Notes: generated from the sequence alone by a model not told the origin. A DNA stretch of 64,000 nucleotides from JBDWFY01 sp039976075 (GCA_039976075.1 JBDWFY010000011.1:608017-672016), one strand, 5' to 3'. Shown: positions 7,929 through 17,338, numbered from the stretch's first letter. Translations and numbers: made by a program.

Positions 7929-9314
7929 ATGGCATCGGCAATCAGCACTCAATCTCGAATTTTCCTGATAGCGTCGTTGGTAACACTTTCCCTGTTCTGG
8001 TTCGATACTCTGCGGGTCCAGGCAGCCGCGCCGCTCCCGGACTACGTGGTGGAGAAATTCGGCAACCCTCCAGCGGTACCGGAAGGCCCGCTGTCCAAGG
8101 AGTTGCAGGCCGCCGTGCAGGTGGCCTTTATCGACAGCGTGAGGCAATCGAGCTGGGGGAGAGATCAGACGATAGCTCTGGGTGAAATCGCTGAGTCAAA
8201 AGATCCCCGGATTGTCTGGATCATCAGCGATTTGATGCGGTTTGCTTCCGGGCAACGATTGAATTTGGCGCTCACCGATGCTGCCTCCAAGCTGCTGGGT
8301 AAAGAGATACCCAATCAAAATCATTGGGGCGTCGTTACGGATCATCTCATCGCATGGGATATTCCGGCACCTCCTGATTATTTGCAGGCGAAGCGAGCCA
8401 TTTTTACCAGTGTTATACCCGGTTGGGACAGGATCTTTGTTGAAGGCGACATCGACTGGAGGCTCGTTTCATGGGGAGGCGTGCTCATCGACGCCCGCCC
8501 GCACGATAAGACAGGTGAATTGTGCAATTGTATCCCCGCAGCGGACAATCCCGAAGTGAGCAGCGCAGAAGAGGCAATGTGGCTTAAAGACGAGGATATT
8601 GTCTTCGGCATTGCAATCAACGGTGAGTATCGGGCTTATCCGCGCCGCATCATGGAAGTACGCGAGATGGTCAACGACACATTGGGCGGACGGGATCTTG
8701 GAATTCCATATTGCACTTTGTGCGGTGCGGCGCAGGCCTATTTTACAGATCAGCTGCCCGAAGGAATCGACCGGCCGATATTGCGCACGTCAGGACTGTT
8801 AAGTCGGTCCAATAAGGTGATGTATGACCTCAACACCTTTTCGGTGTTCGATACGTTTTTGGGCAAAGCGGTGACGGGTCCTCTGGCGGAGAAAAACCTG
8901 CACTTGAAGCAGGCGACTGTCGTGACGACGGATTGGGGCACGTGGAAGAAAGCTCACCCGGAGACAACGGTGCTGGTTGAGGCACTGGCGCTTGGCCGTG
9001 ATCCTGATTTCCGCAATACCCGGGATGCAAACGGCCCGATATTTCCAATCGGCGATGTCGACCCCCGATTGCCGGTGCACGAGGACATCATCGGGGCTAT
9101 TACCGCGTCCGGCAAGCCGGTGGCGTTTCAGCGAAGCCAGGCCCTAGTGGCCCTGAGTAAAGGGGATGAGATCGCCTATGAAAATATCCGTCTGGAACTG
9201 GTTGCCGGCGGCATCAGGGCCGTAGATGCAGATGGTTCTGATCTTGGGAGCCATCAGGCGTTCTGGTTTGCCTGGTCGCAGTTCCATCCCCAAACTGAAC
9301 TCTGGCCGGGGTAA
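7929..9314 (+). CDS. DUF3179 domain-containing exported protein
   Basis: A 461-residue protein. Residues 1-33 form a signal peptide or N-terminal anchor (IFLIASLVTLSLFWF, then VQAAAPLP). The DUF3179 signature is present: FGIAINGEYRAYPRRIMEVREMV followed by GIPYCTLCGAAQAYF, with the two conserved Cys, then RTSGLLSRSNKVMYDLNTFS. The family is widespread in bacteria and archaea, always exported, and has no established function; the paired Cys suggest redox or metal binding. The start ATG at 7929 gives a sensible signal sequence. No operon partner is evident. Confidence 0.9.
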   Translation: MASAISTQSRIFLIASLVTLSLFWFDTLRVQAAAPLPDYVVEKFGNPPAVPEGPLSKELQAAVQVAFIDSVRQSSWGRDQTIALGEIAESKDPRIVWIISDLMRFASGQRLNLALTDAASKLLGKEIPNQNHWGVVTDHLIAWDIPAPPDYLQAKRAIFTSVIPGWDRIFVEGDIDWRLVSWGGVLIDARPHDKTGELCNCIPAADNPEVSSAEEAMWLKDEDIVFGIAINGEYRAYPRRIMEVREMVNDTLGGRDLGIPYCTLCGAAQAYFTDQLPEGIDRPILRTSGLLSRSNKVMYDLNTFSVFDTFLGKAVTGPLAEKNLHLKQATVVTTDWGTWKKAHPETTVLVEALALGRDPDFRNTRDANGPIFPIGDVDPRLPVHEDIIGAITASGKPVAFQRSQALVALSKGDEIAYENIRLELVAGGIRAVDADGSDLGSHQAFWFAWSQFHPQTELWPG

Positions 9315-9581
9315 GTCCGCTCAGGAGAGCTTTCCACACCCGGGTTTTCCAGGCACGTTTATCGTGGTGGCCCAATTGATTTTAACCTCTACTTCGGCTG
9401 GGCGTGTCGTTCAGAGCTGTCTCACAGTGTGGTGCGATAACCTTCCAGACGGAGCCTCGACTTGCCGATGCCGCACTTCGCATCAATGTCCTCCCTGAAT
9501 TGACAAAGCCATCTTAATCGCTTGTGTCAGCACATCGAATTCGCAACACTACCGGCACATATGCACTTAGAGGTTTGTACG

Positions 9582-10220
9582 ATGATCGCGATTTACGCAC
9601 TGACATTGCTGGGCGTTCTTGCCGCCCAAATCTCACCAGGGCCGAATTTGGTTGCGGTCGCATCCGTGGGGCTGGCGCAGGGGCGACGACCGGCGCTATT
9701 TGTCGTAACCGGGATTTCCTCCGGGATGCTTGTTTGGTCATCGTCAACAGCGTTGGGTCTTGGCGCTCTTATTGAAGCCTTTCCTTTGTCCTTATTGTTC
9801 TTGAAACTGATTGGTGGAGCGTATCTTCTTTTTCTTGGACTTAAGGCCGCACGCGCAATGTCAACTGGAGGTGGCAGCACAGCCATTGCACCGGACACGC
9901 GGCCGCTGAGCGATGGAAGGGCTTGGCGGCGCGGTCTTCTGGTTCTCTTGACCAATCCCAAGGCGGCATTGATGTGGGCCGCCGTCGCATCATTCTTGTT
10001 CGGCCAGGGGTTAAGCGCGTGGCACGTGCTTGCTTTTGGACCGATAGGTGCTCTTTCAGGTTTGATCATCTACGGGATCTACGCCCTGCTTTTCTCGACT
10101 GGCACAGCAATGCGAGGCTACGCACGGTTCTCTCGATGGTTTGAGGGCGTGTTTGCCGCGGCATTTGGCGTTATGGGTGCAAGCCTCTTGTGGGCCGGGT
10201 TGCGTGAGGCAAAGCGTTAA
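9582..10220 (+). CDS. LysE/RhtB-type amino-acid exporter
   Basis: A 212-residue inner-membrane exporter of the LysE superfamily. The family N-terminus is clear (LTLLGVLAAQISPGPNLVAV, with the conserved SPGPN), followed by about six hydrophobic segments and the LLVLLTNPKAALMWAAV motif of the third to fourth helices. The start ATG at 9582 is chosen because the reading frame upstream is not part of the family. Family members export amino acids such as homoserine, threonine or lysine; the substrate here is unknown. Two further LysE genes lie at 13.7 and 20.5 kb. Confidence 0.88.
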   Translation: MIAIYALTLLGVLAAQISPGPNLVAVASVGLAQGRRPALFVVTGISSGMLVWSSSTALGLGALIEAFPLSLLFLKLIGGAYLLFLGLKAARAMSTGGGSTAIAPDTRPLSDGRAWRRGLLVLLTNPKAALMWAAVASFLFGQGLSAWHVLAFGPIGALSGLIIYGIYALLFSTGTAMRGYARFSRWFEGVFAAAFGVMGASLLWAGLREAKR

Positions 10221-10315
10221 TCCCAAAGTCGATGAAAGCTGACAGCAAACATGGCGATACAAACAGTCGGTTTGTCCCGCCAAACAATGCGCCTTTGGCG
10301 CCCGTGTAAACCGCG

Positions 10316-10732
10316 TTAGCCGTCTCGTCCCGGTTCGGCCGGGTTGCTGGAGTACAGTGCGATCTTGTTGCCTTGTGGGTCGCGAAGGTAGCCAACATAA
10401 AATCGTGGTCCATACGCGTCACGGAAGCCTGGCTGGCCTTCGTCAAAGCCGCCTGCGTCAAGCGCGGCAGAGTGCAGGTCACGAACCTGCTTTTGAGTGC
10501 GCGCCTGAAACGCGATCATTGTGCCGTTCCCAGCCGAGGCCGGACGTCCGTCGAAGGGTGGTTTAACGTAGAATTCCGGCAGAGCGGCTGACTGACCCGG
10601 TTGTTCGGGCAGCGCGTAGCTGAGGCCTTCTGGACCCTCCTCCAGTCGGTAATCAAGGGCTGGCAGGAAAGCAGAGTAAAACCGTTTCGCGCGCGCGATG
10701 TCATCAGCACCGATTGTAACATAGGCAATCAT
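10316..10732 (-). CDS. VOC-family (glyoxalase/bleomycin-resistance-like) protein
   Basis: A 138-residue VOC protein. The fold is recognisable by MIAYVTIGADDIARAKRFYSA at the N-terminus and YVGYLRDPQGNKIALYS at the C-terminus, the two paired beta-alpha-beta-beta-beta units. The start ATG at 10732 follows GGAAAAGGAA; a longer ORF to 10813 would add an unrelated stretch. Such proteins bind a divalent metal and act on or sequester small electrophilic molecules. No substrate can be named. Confidence 0.85.
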   Translation of the reverse strand: MIAYVTIGADDIARAKRFYSAFLPALDYRLEEGPEGLSYALPEQPGQSAALPEFYVKPPFDGRPASAGNGTMIAFQARTQKQVRDLHSAALDAGGFDEGQPGFRDAYGPRFYVGYLRDPQGNKIALYSSNPAEPGRDG

Positions 10733-11095
10733 GCTGCGTGTTCCTTTTCCGGCAATTTGATCATGGCAACGGGTTTGCGGAATTATGGTAGGCCAACACA
10801 CAAATCGGTTCAATGATCGCTAAACGAAACGCCGCATGATCGACCATTTCGTCATCGTGCGGCGAGGGGACTAGAGTCGTCAATCGAGCGTTGGTAAAAT
10901 CAGGCCAAAGACGACCGTTTGTTGACCTGCTCCCCCAAGCAGACATTGTTGCAATTGCAGCGAATGCCAAGAAAGTCCGGCATCACCGCCATTGATGAAT
11001 CTTGCAACCCGCGACCGCTTTGAGCCCAAGGCTCCGAATGCTGTAAGCGGCGTGAATGTCCGCTATTCGGCGCTGTAAATCGTCAAATGCGTTTA
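10733..11095. other. Intergenic stretch without a supported gene
   Basis: About 360 bp. At 11015-11080 it carries 'ccgctttgagcccaagg' and 'aatgtccgctattcggc', elements that recur in degenerate form in other gaps (for example 25.37 and 40.79 kb). Otherwise nothing is visible. Confidence 0.4.
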
Positions 11096-11842
11096 TTAAG
11101 TGAGCTGATTTAAAACGGCTCGGCGTTCCTCGCCTTTGATATCGCGTAGTGCGTAAAGCGTAATTGTACTGCTTACACCTTTGTTTCGCAGGTCGACGAC
11201 ATACCTTAACACTTCTTCTTTATCCCATCGCATAAGGTCTCGGAGGCACCACCCCACGCCAGTCTGTACCAGATGTTCCGGGTCATTGATCAGAGAGTCA
11301 CAGTTCGACAGCGCCACATCCTTGTACAATCCTGACTTGGCAACCTTACGCGTGAAAATGACCACACTTGCTCTGCGGAGCCAGGGATCAGGATCGATGT
11401 TCCAAGATCCCAGCAGGTTAATCAGCTCGGTATCATGGGCCTGCAGAACCAGCCTCAGAAGAGACCCGGTATAAGCATCGATCTTGCTCCACCCATGAAG
11501 ACCTCTGATCAATTGTTCCAAAAGACCAAATCGCTCGGGCGAAAAATAGTCCGGCACGCGTTCAAGCAACGCCAGCGCGACGGTCTTTTGTTCACCGTAT
11601 CCGGAGCAGATAAGACGCTTGGCTAACTCAATCTTCTGCTCGACGTCCAATGAGGCAAAGTCAGTTTTGAGATCAGCGATCACGCGCTTCATTTCCGGGG
11701 CTCTGACGCCATATCCGAGATAACGCGGGTCTGGCTCGTTCGCATCCGCTGCGTAAGGCGAAGATTCACCTAATGCGCCAAGTCTGGAAGCGATGACGTG
11801 ATGCAGCTTATCAATAACCGGGTTGCTATCCACCTTCTCCAT
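11096..11842 (-). CDS. DNA alkylation repair protein (AlkD-like)
   Basis: A 248-residue HEAT-like repeat protein of the AlkD family of DNA glycosylases, which remove bulky or cationic alkylated bases without flipping them out. Family features are the early YLGYGVRAPEMKRVI, an SGYGEQKTVALALLE helix pair, and the RRASVVIFTRKVAKSG and VGWCLRDLMRWDKEEVLRYV helices near the C-terminus, which contain the Trp/Arg residues used by the family for DNA contact. Length matches the family. It stands alone, with no SOS-like box seen upstream. Confidence 0.85.
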   Translation of the reverse strand: MEKVDSNPVIDKLHHVIASRLGALGESSPYAADANEPDPRYLGYGVRAPEMKRVIADLKTDFASLDVEQKIELAKRLICSGYGEQKTVALALLERVPDYFSPERFGLLEQLIRGLHGWSKIDAYTGSLLRLVLQAHDTELINLLGSWNIDPDPWLRRASVVIFTRKVAKSGLYKDVALSNCDSLINDPEHLVQTGVGWCLRDLMRWDKEEVLRYVVDLRNKGVSSTITLYALRDIKGEERRAVLNQLT

Positions 11843-12097
11843 GGGAAAACCCTATACCGGTCATTAACGACCGGCAAGCAAACGGCGGCAAAGTCGGCTG
11901 CGTGAATTCATGCGCTGGGCAGCAGGTGAGGTGCGTCCCGGTCCCATCATTTGTGATAGCTGCGACAAAGGTCATGAAGTGAGCCCTCATGAACCTGGTT
12001 CTTCGGAGCCATATGATTGCTTTCACGACAATCTACCAACCGGTTACGCGTTGAGGTAATCGGTAAACCAAGGATCAAAAATCGACGCTTGTGCGCC

Positions 12098-12203
12098 AGA
12101 GCGATTCTCGCGAACGTTGATGTGAAAAAGACCCGCCGGGCATTTGTTCTAATACGTATCCTTGTCGTAAAGGCCGTCCAACCTTTACGGGATGCGCTAT
12201 AGA
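12098..12203 (+). repeat. Composite palindromic intergenic repeat, copy 1
   Basis: The 3' half, CGTATCCTTGTCG then AAAGG...CCTTTACGGGATGCG, is an inverted repeat shared with five other intergenic places in the window. The 5' half carries a degenerate GCGATTCTCGCGA hairpin. It lies just upstream of the flavocytochrome gene and sets the boundary against a start further upstream. Confidence 0.7.
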
Positions 12204-12251
12204 CGTGAAAATGTTTATGAGTTTTTGCGATTAGTGCGGCGGGGGCTTTCT

Positions 12252-13577
12252 ATGGCATTGAGAAAAATTGGACTGGTGGTGGTGGGTGTGGCGATGGCTG
12301 TGCCGTTGATATGGCTACCGGGCATTGCGGCGGGACGCGATCTTCTGGCGCTGTTCAGCCAGTATCTTGGCATGACCGCGCTCATCGCGATGGCGATATC
12401 GCAGCTGATTGCAACCCGCTGGAGCGGTGCCAGTCTCATTTTCGGCCCGCTTGATCAGACATACCGGCTGCACAAATGGCTGGGTCTGTGGGCGCTTGCA
12501 TCGAGCTTTCTTCACGATACCATCGATGCCGATATCGACGGGCTGGGCCAGGAGACCGCGCTGGTCGATGCGGCGGAAACCGCTGGTGAAATCAGCCTCT
12601 ACGGCTTGCTGTTGCTTGTGGTGATCACGGTTGCAACGTTCATTCCCTATCACCTGTGGAAGTGGACACACCGGTTCATTGGCGTGTTTTTCGTTCTCTC
12701 GGCGTTCCATTATCTCTTGATACTCAAACCTTTCGCCAACTTTGATCCGCTTGGGATTTATATGGGACTGATATGCCTGATCGGCCTGATAGCCTATGCC
12801 TATACTTCCGCGCCGCGGCGATTTCGGCCATCGCGCCGGTACCGGGTTACCGGGCTGGACAGGCAAGGGGAGGCGCTGGCCGTTCAGGTTGAGCCTGAAG
12901 GCCGCGCCCTGAAGCATCGCGCCGGGCAATTCGTCTTTATCAGCTTCCCCGATGTGGGTATGGGTGAACCGCATCCATTTACCCTGAGCGGGGCACCACA
13001 GGAAGACGGGCGGCTGCGGATCAGCGTCGCTCCGCTGGGGGATTACACGATACGGCTGATGTCGCGCCTGAAGGTCGGAGCACAGGCGCGGGTCGAAGGG
13101 CCGTTTGGCGACTTCGGTATCGCGCGCGGGCCACAGGTCTGGGTGGCGGCGGGCATCGGCATTACGCCCTTCGCGGCAATGGCCGGTGCGCTCAAGGCGG
13201 ACGATGGTCCGGTCACCCTGATTTATTCCGTCCCGGAGCGATCCAAGGCGGCGCACCTGGCCGAGCTGGAAGCCACGGCAGCGTCCAATTCCAATCTGAG
13301 CCTGATCGTGCGTGAAACGGTCAGGGAAGGGCGGTTGAATGCGGATATTGTTGCAGATCTCGCAGGCGGTGTCCGCGACAAGACCGTGCTCTATTGCGGC
13401 CCGGCCAACTTCAGAAAAGCGCTCTCAGGCGGTCTTCGCCAACATGGCGTGCCTGCCCGGCGTTTCCGGTACGAACTGTTCGAGATCCGCACCGGCATCG
13501 GCATGCGGCGGTTGCTGGATTATCTGACCGATCCGCGAACAATTGACCGCCTGAAGGCAGTCAAGGCACGGCGGTAA
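12252..13577 (+). CDS. Ferric-reductase-like transmembrane flavocytochrome
   Basis: A 441-residue inner-membrane oxidoreductase of the ferric reductase/NADPH oxidase family. The N-terminal half has about six hydrophobic helices with haem-ligand histidines in HKWLGLWALASSFLHD and HRFIGVFFVLSAFHYL. The cytoplasmic half is an FNR-type reductase: FAD-binding AGQFVFISFPD and HPFTLSGAP, NAD(P)-binding AAGIGITPFAAM and a C-terminal YCGPANFRKAL. Electrons should pass from NAD(P)H to haem and across the membrane. The start ATG at 12252 is preferred because the upstream ATG at 12192 lies inside the intergenic repeat. A copy of its last 34 codons survives at 19399-19503. Confidence 0.85.
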   Translation: MALRKIGLVVVGVAMAVPLIWLPGIAAGRDLLALFSQYLGMTALIAMAISQLIATRWSGASLIFGPLDQTYRLHKWLGLWALASSFLHDTIDADIDGLGQETALVDAAETAGEISLYGLLLLVVITVATFIPYHLWKWTHRFIGVFFVLSAFHYLLILKPFANFDPLGIYMGLICLIGLIAYAYTSAPRRFRPSRRYRVTGLDRQGEALAVQVEPEGRALKHRAGQFVFISFPDVGMGEPHPFTLSGAPQEDGRLRISVAPLGDYTIRLMSRLKVGAQARVEGPFGDFGIARGPQVWVAAGIGITPFAAMAGALKADDGPVTLIYSVPERSKAAHLAELEATAASNSNLSLIVRETVREGRLNADIVADLAGGVRDKTVLYCGPANFRKALSGGLRQHGVPARRFRYELFEIRTGIGMRRLLDYLTDPRTIDRLKAVKARR

Positions 13578-13628
13578 AGAGCGAGGCTTACCCAGCAGTT
13601 TGTCTTGATGGTTTTCTCGGCCTGCGCT

Positions 13629-13735
13629 CTAGGGCAATTCTCGCGATCATTGGATCGCGTAAAATGCCTCAAGCCTTTGATTTAACGCGTATCCTTGTCG
13701 TGCAAGTGGTTCAACTTTCACGGGATGCGCACTAG
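13629..13735 (+). repeat. Composite palindromic intergenic repeat, copy 2
   Basis: The best-preserved two-hairpin copy: a GCGATCATTGGATCGC hairpin, a CAAGCCTTTG linker, then CGTATCCTTGTCG...CGGGATGCGC as the second inverted repeat. It reaches into the stop codon of the LysE gene on the other strand. Confidence 0.8.
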
Positions 13736-14355
13736 TCCCTGGCGGAAAATAGGGTCAATCCTTCACGGAACAGAAGGATCGCGAAGACGACAAGGGCGAC
13801 TGCCAGACTGCGCATGACATAAGGATAGGCGCGGCCGGTCAAAAGGTTTCGGTAGCGCCCGGTGAGAGCGGCCAGCGCAGCTTTGGAGCCGACAAGAAGA
13901 AGATAAAATCCGGCAATGAAACCCCAGGGTGCCAGGGCGGAGTGTTCATGGGCGGCCAGTACGTAAGGAACTCCCACGGTTACCCAGAACAGGTACGGGT
14001 GAGGGCTCAGAAAATTGGCCAGCGCTCCCTTCCGCAGCGATGCCGGAGCTGATGATGAATCGATTTTTCCCAGAGATTTGGCCTTGGCGGTCTCATAGGC
14101 CAGAAAGAGTGCATAACATGCTCCGACCATGCCAAGCACGCCAAGCAGTTGACCGGGGAGCTCCCGAAGTACGAAAAACAACAGCAGAACGATGGGAACA
14201 TCTGTCAGGAGAGGGGCTGCGGCAACCATCAATCCCTCCCGGAATCCATGACGCACCGTCTGAGTGATGGCCAGGGTCATCAATGGACCGGGAGCCATAC
14301 CTGCCGCTAACCCGAGCGTGATGCCGGTCAGGGTCGCCGAGATAAATTCGTTCAA
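13732..14355 (-). CDS. LysE-family translocator
   Basis: A 207-residue exporter of the LysE superfamily with about six membrane segments. The N-terminal GITLGLAAGMAPGPLMTLAI has the conserved APGP turn, and NFLSPHPYLFWVTVGVPYVL corresponds to the usual NPK/P motif region, here SPHP instead of NPKA. This variation points to the branch of the family that is distant from classical RhtB. It is convergent with the flavocytochrome gene, separated by an intergenic repeat. Substrate unknown. Confidence 0.85.
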   Translation of the reverse strand: MNEFISATLTGITLGLAAGMAPGPLMTLAITQTVRHGFREGLMVAAAPLLTDVPIVLLLFFVLRELPGQLLGVLGMVGACYALFLAYETAKAKSLGKIDSSSAPASLRKGALANFLSPHPYLFWVTVGVPYVLAAHEHSALAPWGFIAGFYLLLVGSKAALAALTGRYRNLLTGRAYPYVMRSLAVALVVFAILLFREGLTLFSARD

Positions 14356-14370
14356 GCAGTGGTCTCCCGA

Positions 14371-14488
14371 TTTTCTCCAGATTAAAGCGTTTCCGGCGAT
14401 TCAACAATCGCCGGAAACGCTCCAAGTCTTTGTTTGGTCGCGTATTCTTATCGAAAAAGCGTTTCAACCTTTCCTGGATACGCTGTAG
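14371..14488 (+). repeat. Composite palindromic intergenic repeat, copy 3
   Basis: Two hairpins: GCGTTTCCGGCGATT...AATCGCCGGAAACGC, then CGTATTCTTATCG with AAAAGCG...CGCTTTTTCG-like arms ending GGATACGCTG. The linker CCAAGTCTTTGTTTGG matches the linker of the other copies. It lies directly upstream of the LysE gene. Confidence 0.75.
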
Positions 14489-14898
14489 GGCACCGACTTC
14501 CCATAGCCACTTCCAGTTTCGATGCCACTGGTATCTCGTCGATGTGGGGTGTTTATGAACGTAAGACCACTGCCGGTGCCGTGGCAATCCCGGAGACACT
14601 CAAAGTGAGGGCTGTCGCCAGCGTGCTGCGGCTTGGAATTTAGATCGGTTATTCCTTTTCGGGATGCTTTGTTGATCCGCAGGTAAAGTACTTGAATTCA
14701 GTAATTCAGTCGCTCCCTGGCGCCAGATCAGGGCGCCCTTGCAGCACTTAGTCCGGATGGTTTTGTCAGCCTGCGGTGGAGCAGGGCGGCTTGTGCTTCA
14801 GTCTTTGTCCAGACGTCTCCAGGCTGCACTGTAGAATTATCCGTTGATCATCAGGTTGCGATGCGAGAGCGCGTCCATCCAGCCCGAAACAAGCAGTC
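14489..14898. other. Gap with a zinc-ribbon gene fragment
   Basis: About 410 bp without an intact gene. The notable content is the decayed 3' part of a zinc-ribbon gene at 14650-14770, described separately. The rest shows no supported coding or RNA feature. Confidence 0.5.
14650..14770 (-). pseudogene. Frameshifted 3' fragment of the zinc-ribbon gene
   Basis: The minus strand reads DKTIRTKCCKGALIWRQGAT, matching the C-terminal half of the intact zinc-ribbon protein at 19566-19811 (DKTIRIKCCKGALIWRRGAT). Immediately afterwards the copy has a short extra piece (GAATTACT-type duplication), which shifts the frame and destroys the last CxxC knuckle; the nucleotide match nevertheless continues to the 'gggatgctttgttgatccgcaggtaaag' end. 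The N-terminal half is missing. Confidence 0.8.
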
Positions 14899-15453
14899 TT
14901 AGTTTTTGAACGTGATTTGGGTTTTCGCGATGATTTTTCCGCTCATCGCTTGGGTCATCATGACCCAATCGACGGTCATGTCATCGTTTTGCGGCAAGCT
15001 ATCGAGCGGTGCGTTCAGAGCATGCAGGGTTATGGTGTATGCGTGCTGTGCTCCGGGCGGCGAACAGGGAGGCGTGTAGCCGGTCCGGCGTTGATCTTTG
15101 TCCGCCCCTTCATCCCCGATGGACAATGGATTGCCCCGCTCGATACGGAGCGCATCTGCCGGTATGTTCCATAACAGCCAGTATTGGCTTGGGGCGTCCT
15201 GTCCCTCAACGGTGCCTCGCGGGTAGTGGTGCATGATCACTGCAAGGCTTTGGGTGCCGACAGGGACGGCCGACCATGACAATGGCGGTGATACGCCGTC
15301 ACCTCCATCGCGCATGCATTTCAGTTCAACAGGCAGTGCGCCGCCGTCCTCGATCTCGGGGCTCGACAGTGTAAAGCCATCCTGCGCCATGCTTGCCGTC
15401 ACCAAGACCGCAGAGACCGCAGCCATGACGGACATTGTCAGAAGCGGTTTCAT
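14899..15453 (-). CDS. Secreted PEBP/YbhB-like protein
   Basis: A 184-residue phosphatidylethanolamine-binding-protein family member with a signal peptide (MKPLLTMSVMAAVSAVLVTASMAQ). The ligand-pocket landmarks of the bacterial YbhB group are present: GVSPPLSWSAVP, PSQYWLLWNIPAD and a late AYTITLHALNAPL strand. It overlaps the upstream YHYH gene by ATGA, so the two are translationally coupled. PEBP proteins bind phosphorylated or anionic small ligands; no enzymatic activity is established. Confidence 0.88.
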   Translation of the reverse strand: MKPLLTMSVMAAVSAVLVTASMAQDGFTLSSPEIEDGGALPVELKCMRDGGDGVSPPLSWSAVPVGTQSLAVIMHHYPRGTVEGQDAPSQYWLLWNIPADALRIERGNPLSIGDEGADKDQRRTGYTPPCSPPGAQHAYTITLHALNAPLDSLPQNDDMTVDWVMMTQAMSGKIIAKTQITFKN

Positions 15454-16421
15454 CGACAATATTCTCCGCTTTTTACGACACCTCTGTTGGTCACGGTCCT
15501 GGTTTCAAATGCGTAGCAGCCCGGTTTCTCTGTTGGGCTATAGCGCATGTAGTAGGCTGCGCCCTGATAGGTGTAGTCCATGCTGCGGTTTCCGGCTTCA
15601 TCTTCAGTGAAAACAAGATTTTGGACCCCGCCGCGTGGTGGACGGCCCGCTTCCTGAGAAAACGGGCGCACGCGCGGAAGAGTGCGTTCATCAGCGACTT
15701 CTCCCATGAGGCATTGCACGATGTAGGGTGCCTCGCTGGAGGTGTGATAGCGATAGCCAAAGGTGTCGTCCGGCTGACCGTTGCAGATATCGAGACTGCC
15801 TTCGGCGATGACTGTACCGTCCGGGTTTTTGTCGCCATAGATCGGATATCCGTCAAAGGCCCAGCCGATGATGGCATCATCACCCGCATTTGCCATCTGA
15901 TCGATCATGCATGTCGGTTTGACGTGGTAGTGATAATCATCACCACGCCCTGCATGACCGCCGCAGACGTCCAGTTGCCGGGTCTGCAGTGTGTCATGAT
16001 GAACCTGATGATGGTGAAGATCGTCCTGGGACATTTCCCCGCCACCGGTGTAATCGAAAATCGGGACGCCGTTCACGGCAACGCCAAGGGCAGAATCGCG
16101 GGTCAGTGGATCGGACCCAAGGGTGGGCTGTAAGGGGATTGGCGCGGCGTAATCGGCAGGCACGGGTATTTGTTCGTTGGTGCCCACAATCCCCGTCATC
16201 AACGGATGATCGGGATAAGTGTCGGAGGCAATGATCGCATGCCCGTCGGGGCATGTCACAGTCACTTCATCTGCAAATCCGGCGGCGCTCACGGAATCGG
16301 AAATCGCCGCGCAGTGCGCCTTGTGGTCATGGGCCTGTGCCGCTGGTGTCAGCAGTAAACACACGCCCATGAGCAGGGAAGCTGTGCCGATGTGGGCCGT
16401 TCTGTGAGTTGTCCAGGTCAT
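15450..16421 (-). CDS. Secreted YHYH-domain protein
   Basis: A 323-residue exported protein. The start ATG at 16421 opens a signal peptide (ASLLMGVCLLLTPAAQAHDH). It carries the YHYH domain signature: HHHQVHHDTLQTRQLDVCGGH, then DDYHYHVKPTCMID, and IIGWAFDGYPIYG. The concentration of His and paired Cys suggests metal binding in the periplasm. It is the middle gene of a three-gene secreted set, between a cysteine-bearing exported protein and the PEBP protein, divergent from a two-component system. Confidence 0.88.
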   Translation of the reverse strand: MTWTTHRTAHIGTASLLMGVCLLLTPAAQAHDHKAHCAAISDSVSAAGFADEVTVTCPDGHAIIASDTYPDHPLMTGIVGTNEQIPVPADYAAPIPLQPTLGSDPLTRDSALGVAVNGVPIFDYTGGGEMSQDDLHHHQVHHDTLQTRQLDVCGGHAGRGDDYHYHVKPTCMIDQMANAGDDAIIGWAFDGYPIYGDKNPDGTVIAEGSLDICNGQPDDTFGYRYHTSSEAPYIVQCLMGEVADERTLPRVRPFSQEAGRPPRGGVQNLVFTEDEAGNRSMDYTYQGAAYYMRYSPTEKPGCYAFETRTVTNRGVVKSGEYCR

Positions 16422-16478
16422 CTTTTGCGATCTTTTTAAAAAGAGAAAATGCACGCTGTTTACGGGTCACGATATGTC

Positions 16479-17132
16479 TTACTCGACAACCAGCCGACAC
16501 AGCATTGTGTTGTCCGTTTCCAGGTCCGGACCCCAAATCAACTGTGCTGATCTGTCCCAGGAAATCTCGTCGTAACCGTCCTTTGGTCTGACGGCACGTT
16601 CACTGTGAACTGTTGCCGGCGTCCACGCGGAGGCGTCGAATGCTGCGGTGCTCCAGCCTTCGGGTTCTTCGGTTGTTTCAAACCCGCAGGCTCCTTCGCC
16701 GGCAATAGGATCGGGCTCGCTGGCGCAGGATTTTTGGATCGGTGCGTGGTGGGTCACGAGGCATTTCCAACCGCCATCCGTCACCGCAACGATTTCTCCG
16801 CTGGCGTCCTTGATTTGCATGATTACGCCGCCGTCGCCCATCTGTTGGCGACCCGTGCCGATATATTCCAGCCCCGTGTCGTTTTCCTTGAAGTCCTTGG
16901 CGGTAAGACCAATCACAAAAGGTCGTTCTGCTGTGAACGTAAAACTCTCGGCATTAAAGGACCGCTCTGTGTTGATCGAAACGCTGTCTTCAGCCACTTG
17001 CGCACCATTCACATCGAGCGAAAACCAGTTGTCTGCCCAAACGTCGGCTGAGAATGTTTCAGCCTGCACAGCCCCGGCGAAAAATGTCATGACAACAATA
17101 AGTGCAGCACTGTCTCTGAATTTCTTTTGCAT
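16479..17132 (-). CDS. Exported protein of the YHYH/PEBP operon
   Basis: A 217-residue protein with a signal peptide (DSAALIVVMTFFAGAVQAE) starting at the ATG at 17132. The mature part resembles a beta-sandwich with DVWADNWFSLDVNGAQVAED near the start, which recalls galactose-binding-like carbohydrate modules, and Cys-containing loops (GGWKCLVTH, KSCASEP, ACGFETT). I cannot name the family. Its position as first gene of the secreted operon and divergent from a response regulator suggests that the three exported proteins act together in the periplasm. Confidence 0.75.
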   Translation of the reverse strand: MQKKFRDSAALIVVMTFFAGAVQAETFSADVWADNWFSLDVNGAQVAEDSVSINTERSFNAESFTFTAERPFVIGLTAKDFKENDTGLEYIGTGRQQMGDGGVIMQIKDASGEIVAVTDGGWKCLVTHHAPIQKSCASEPDPIAGEGACGFETTEEPEGWSTAAFDASAWTPATVHSERAVRPKDGYDEISWDRSAQLIWGPDLETDNTMLCRLVVE

Positions 17133-17203
17133 ACGAAAGTCTCCAATGCATGGCCTGGTATGAAAGAGATGGCACCGCATGTTTGCGACGACCTGACCCG
17201 AAC

Positions 17204-17260
17204 CTTACATTTTTGTAAGACATGGCAATTGCGGAAAAAGTGCTTTGCAAATTTGTAAGT
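17204..17260. promoter_or_regulatory. Divergent regulatory region with CTTACA/TGTAAG repeats
   Basis: A perfect inverted repeat CTTACA-TTTT-TGTAAG occupies 17204-17219, and a second TTTGTAAG half-site lies at 17249-17256. It sits between the secreted operon and the response-regulator gene and is the best candidate binding site for that regulator. A target of both divergent units would give autoregulation. Confidence 0.6.
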
Positions 17261-17338
17261 TTCGCGCGAAACCACGCTTGGGATTGCGCCAGACAAGATG
17301 GGTTGGCCCTACGTTACGGTCGTATTTGTGGTGGGAAC

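Noticed and set aside
12315..13256. Minus-strand ORF of 313 codons inside the flavocytochrome gene
   Set aside because: Antisense to a gene with haem, FAD and NAD motifs; the antisense product has no recognisable domain and Arg-rich composition typical of a shadow.
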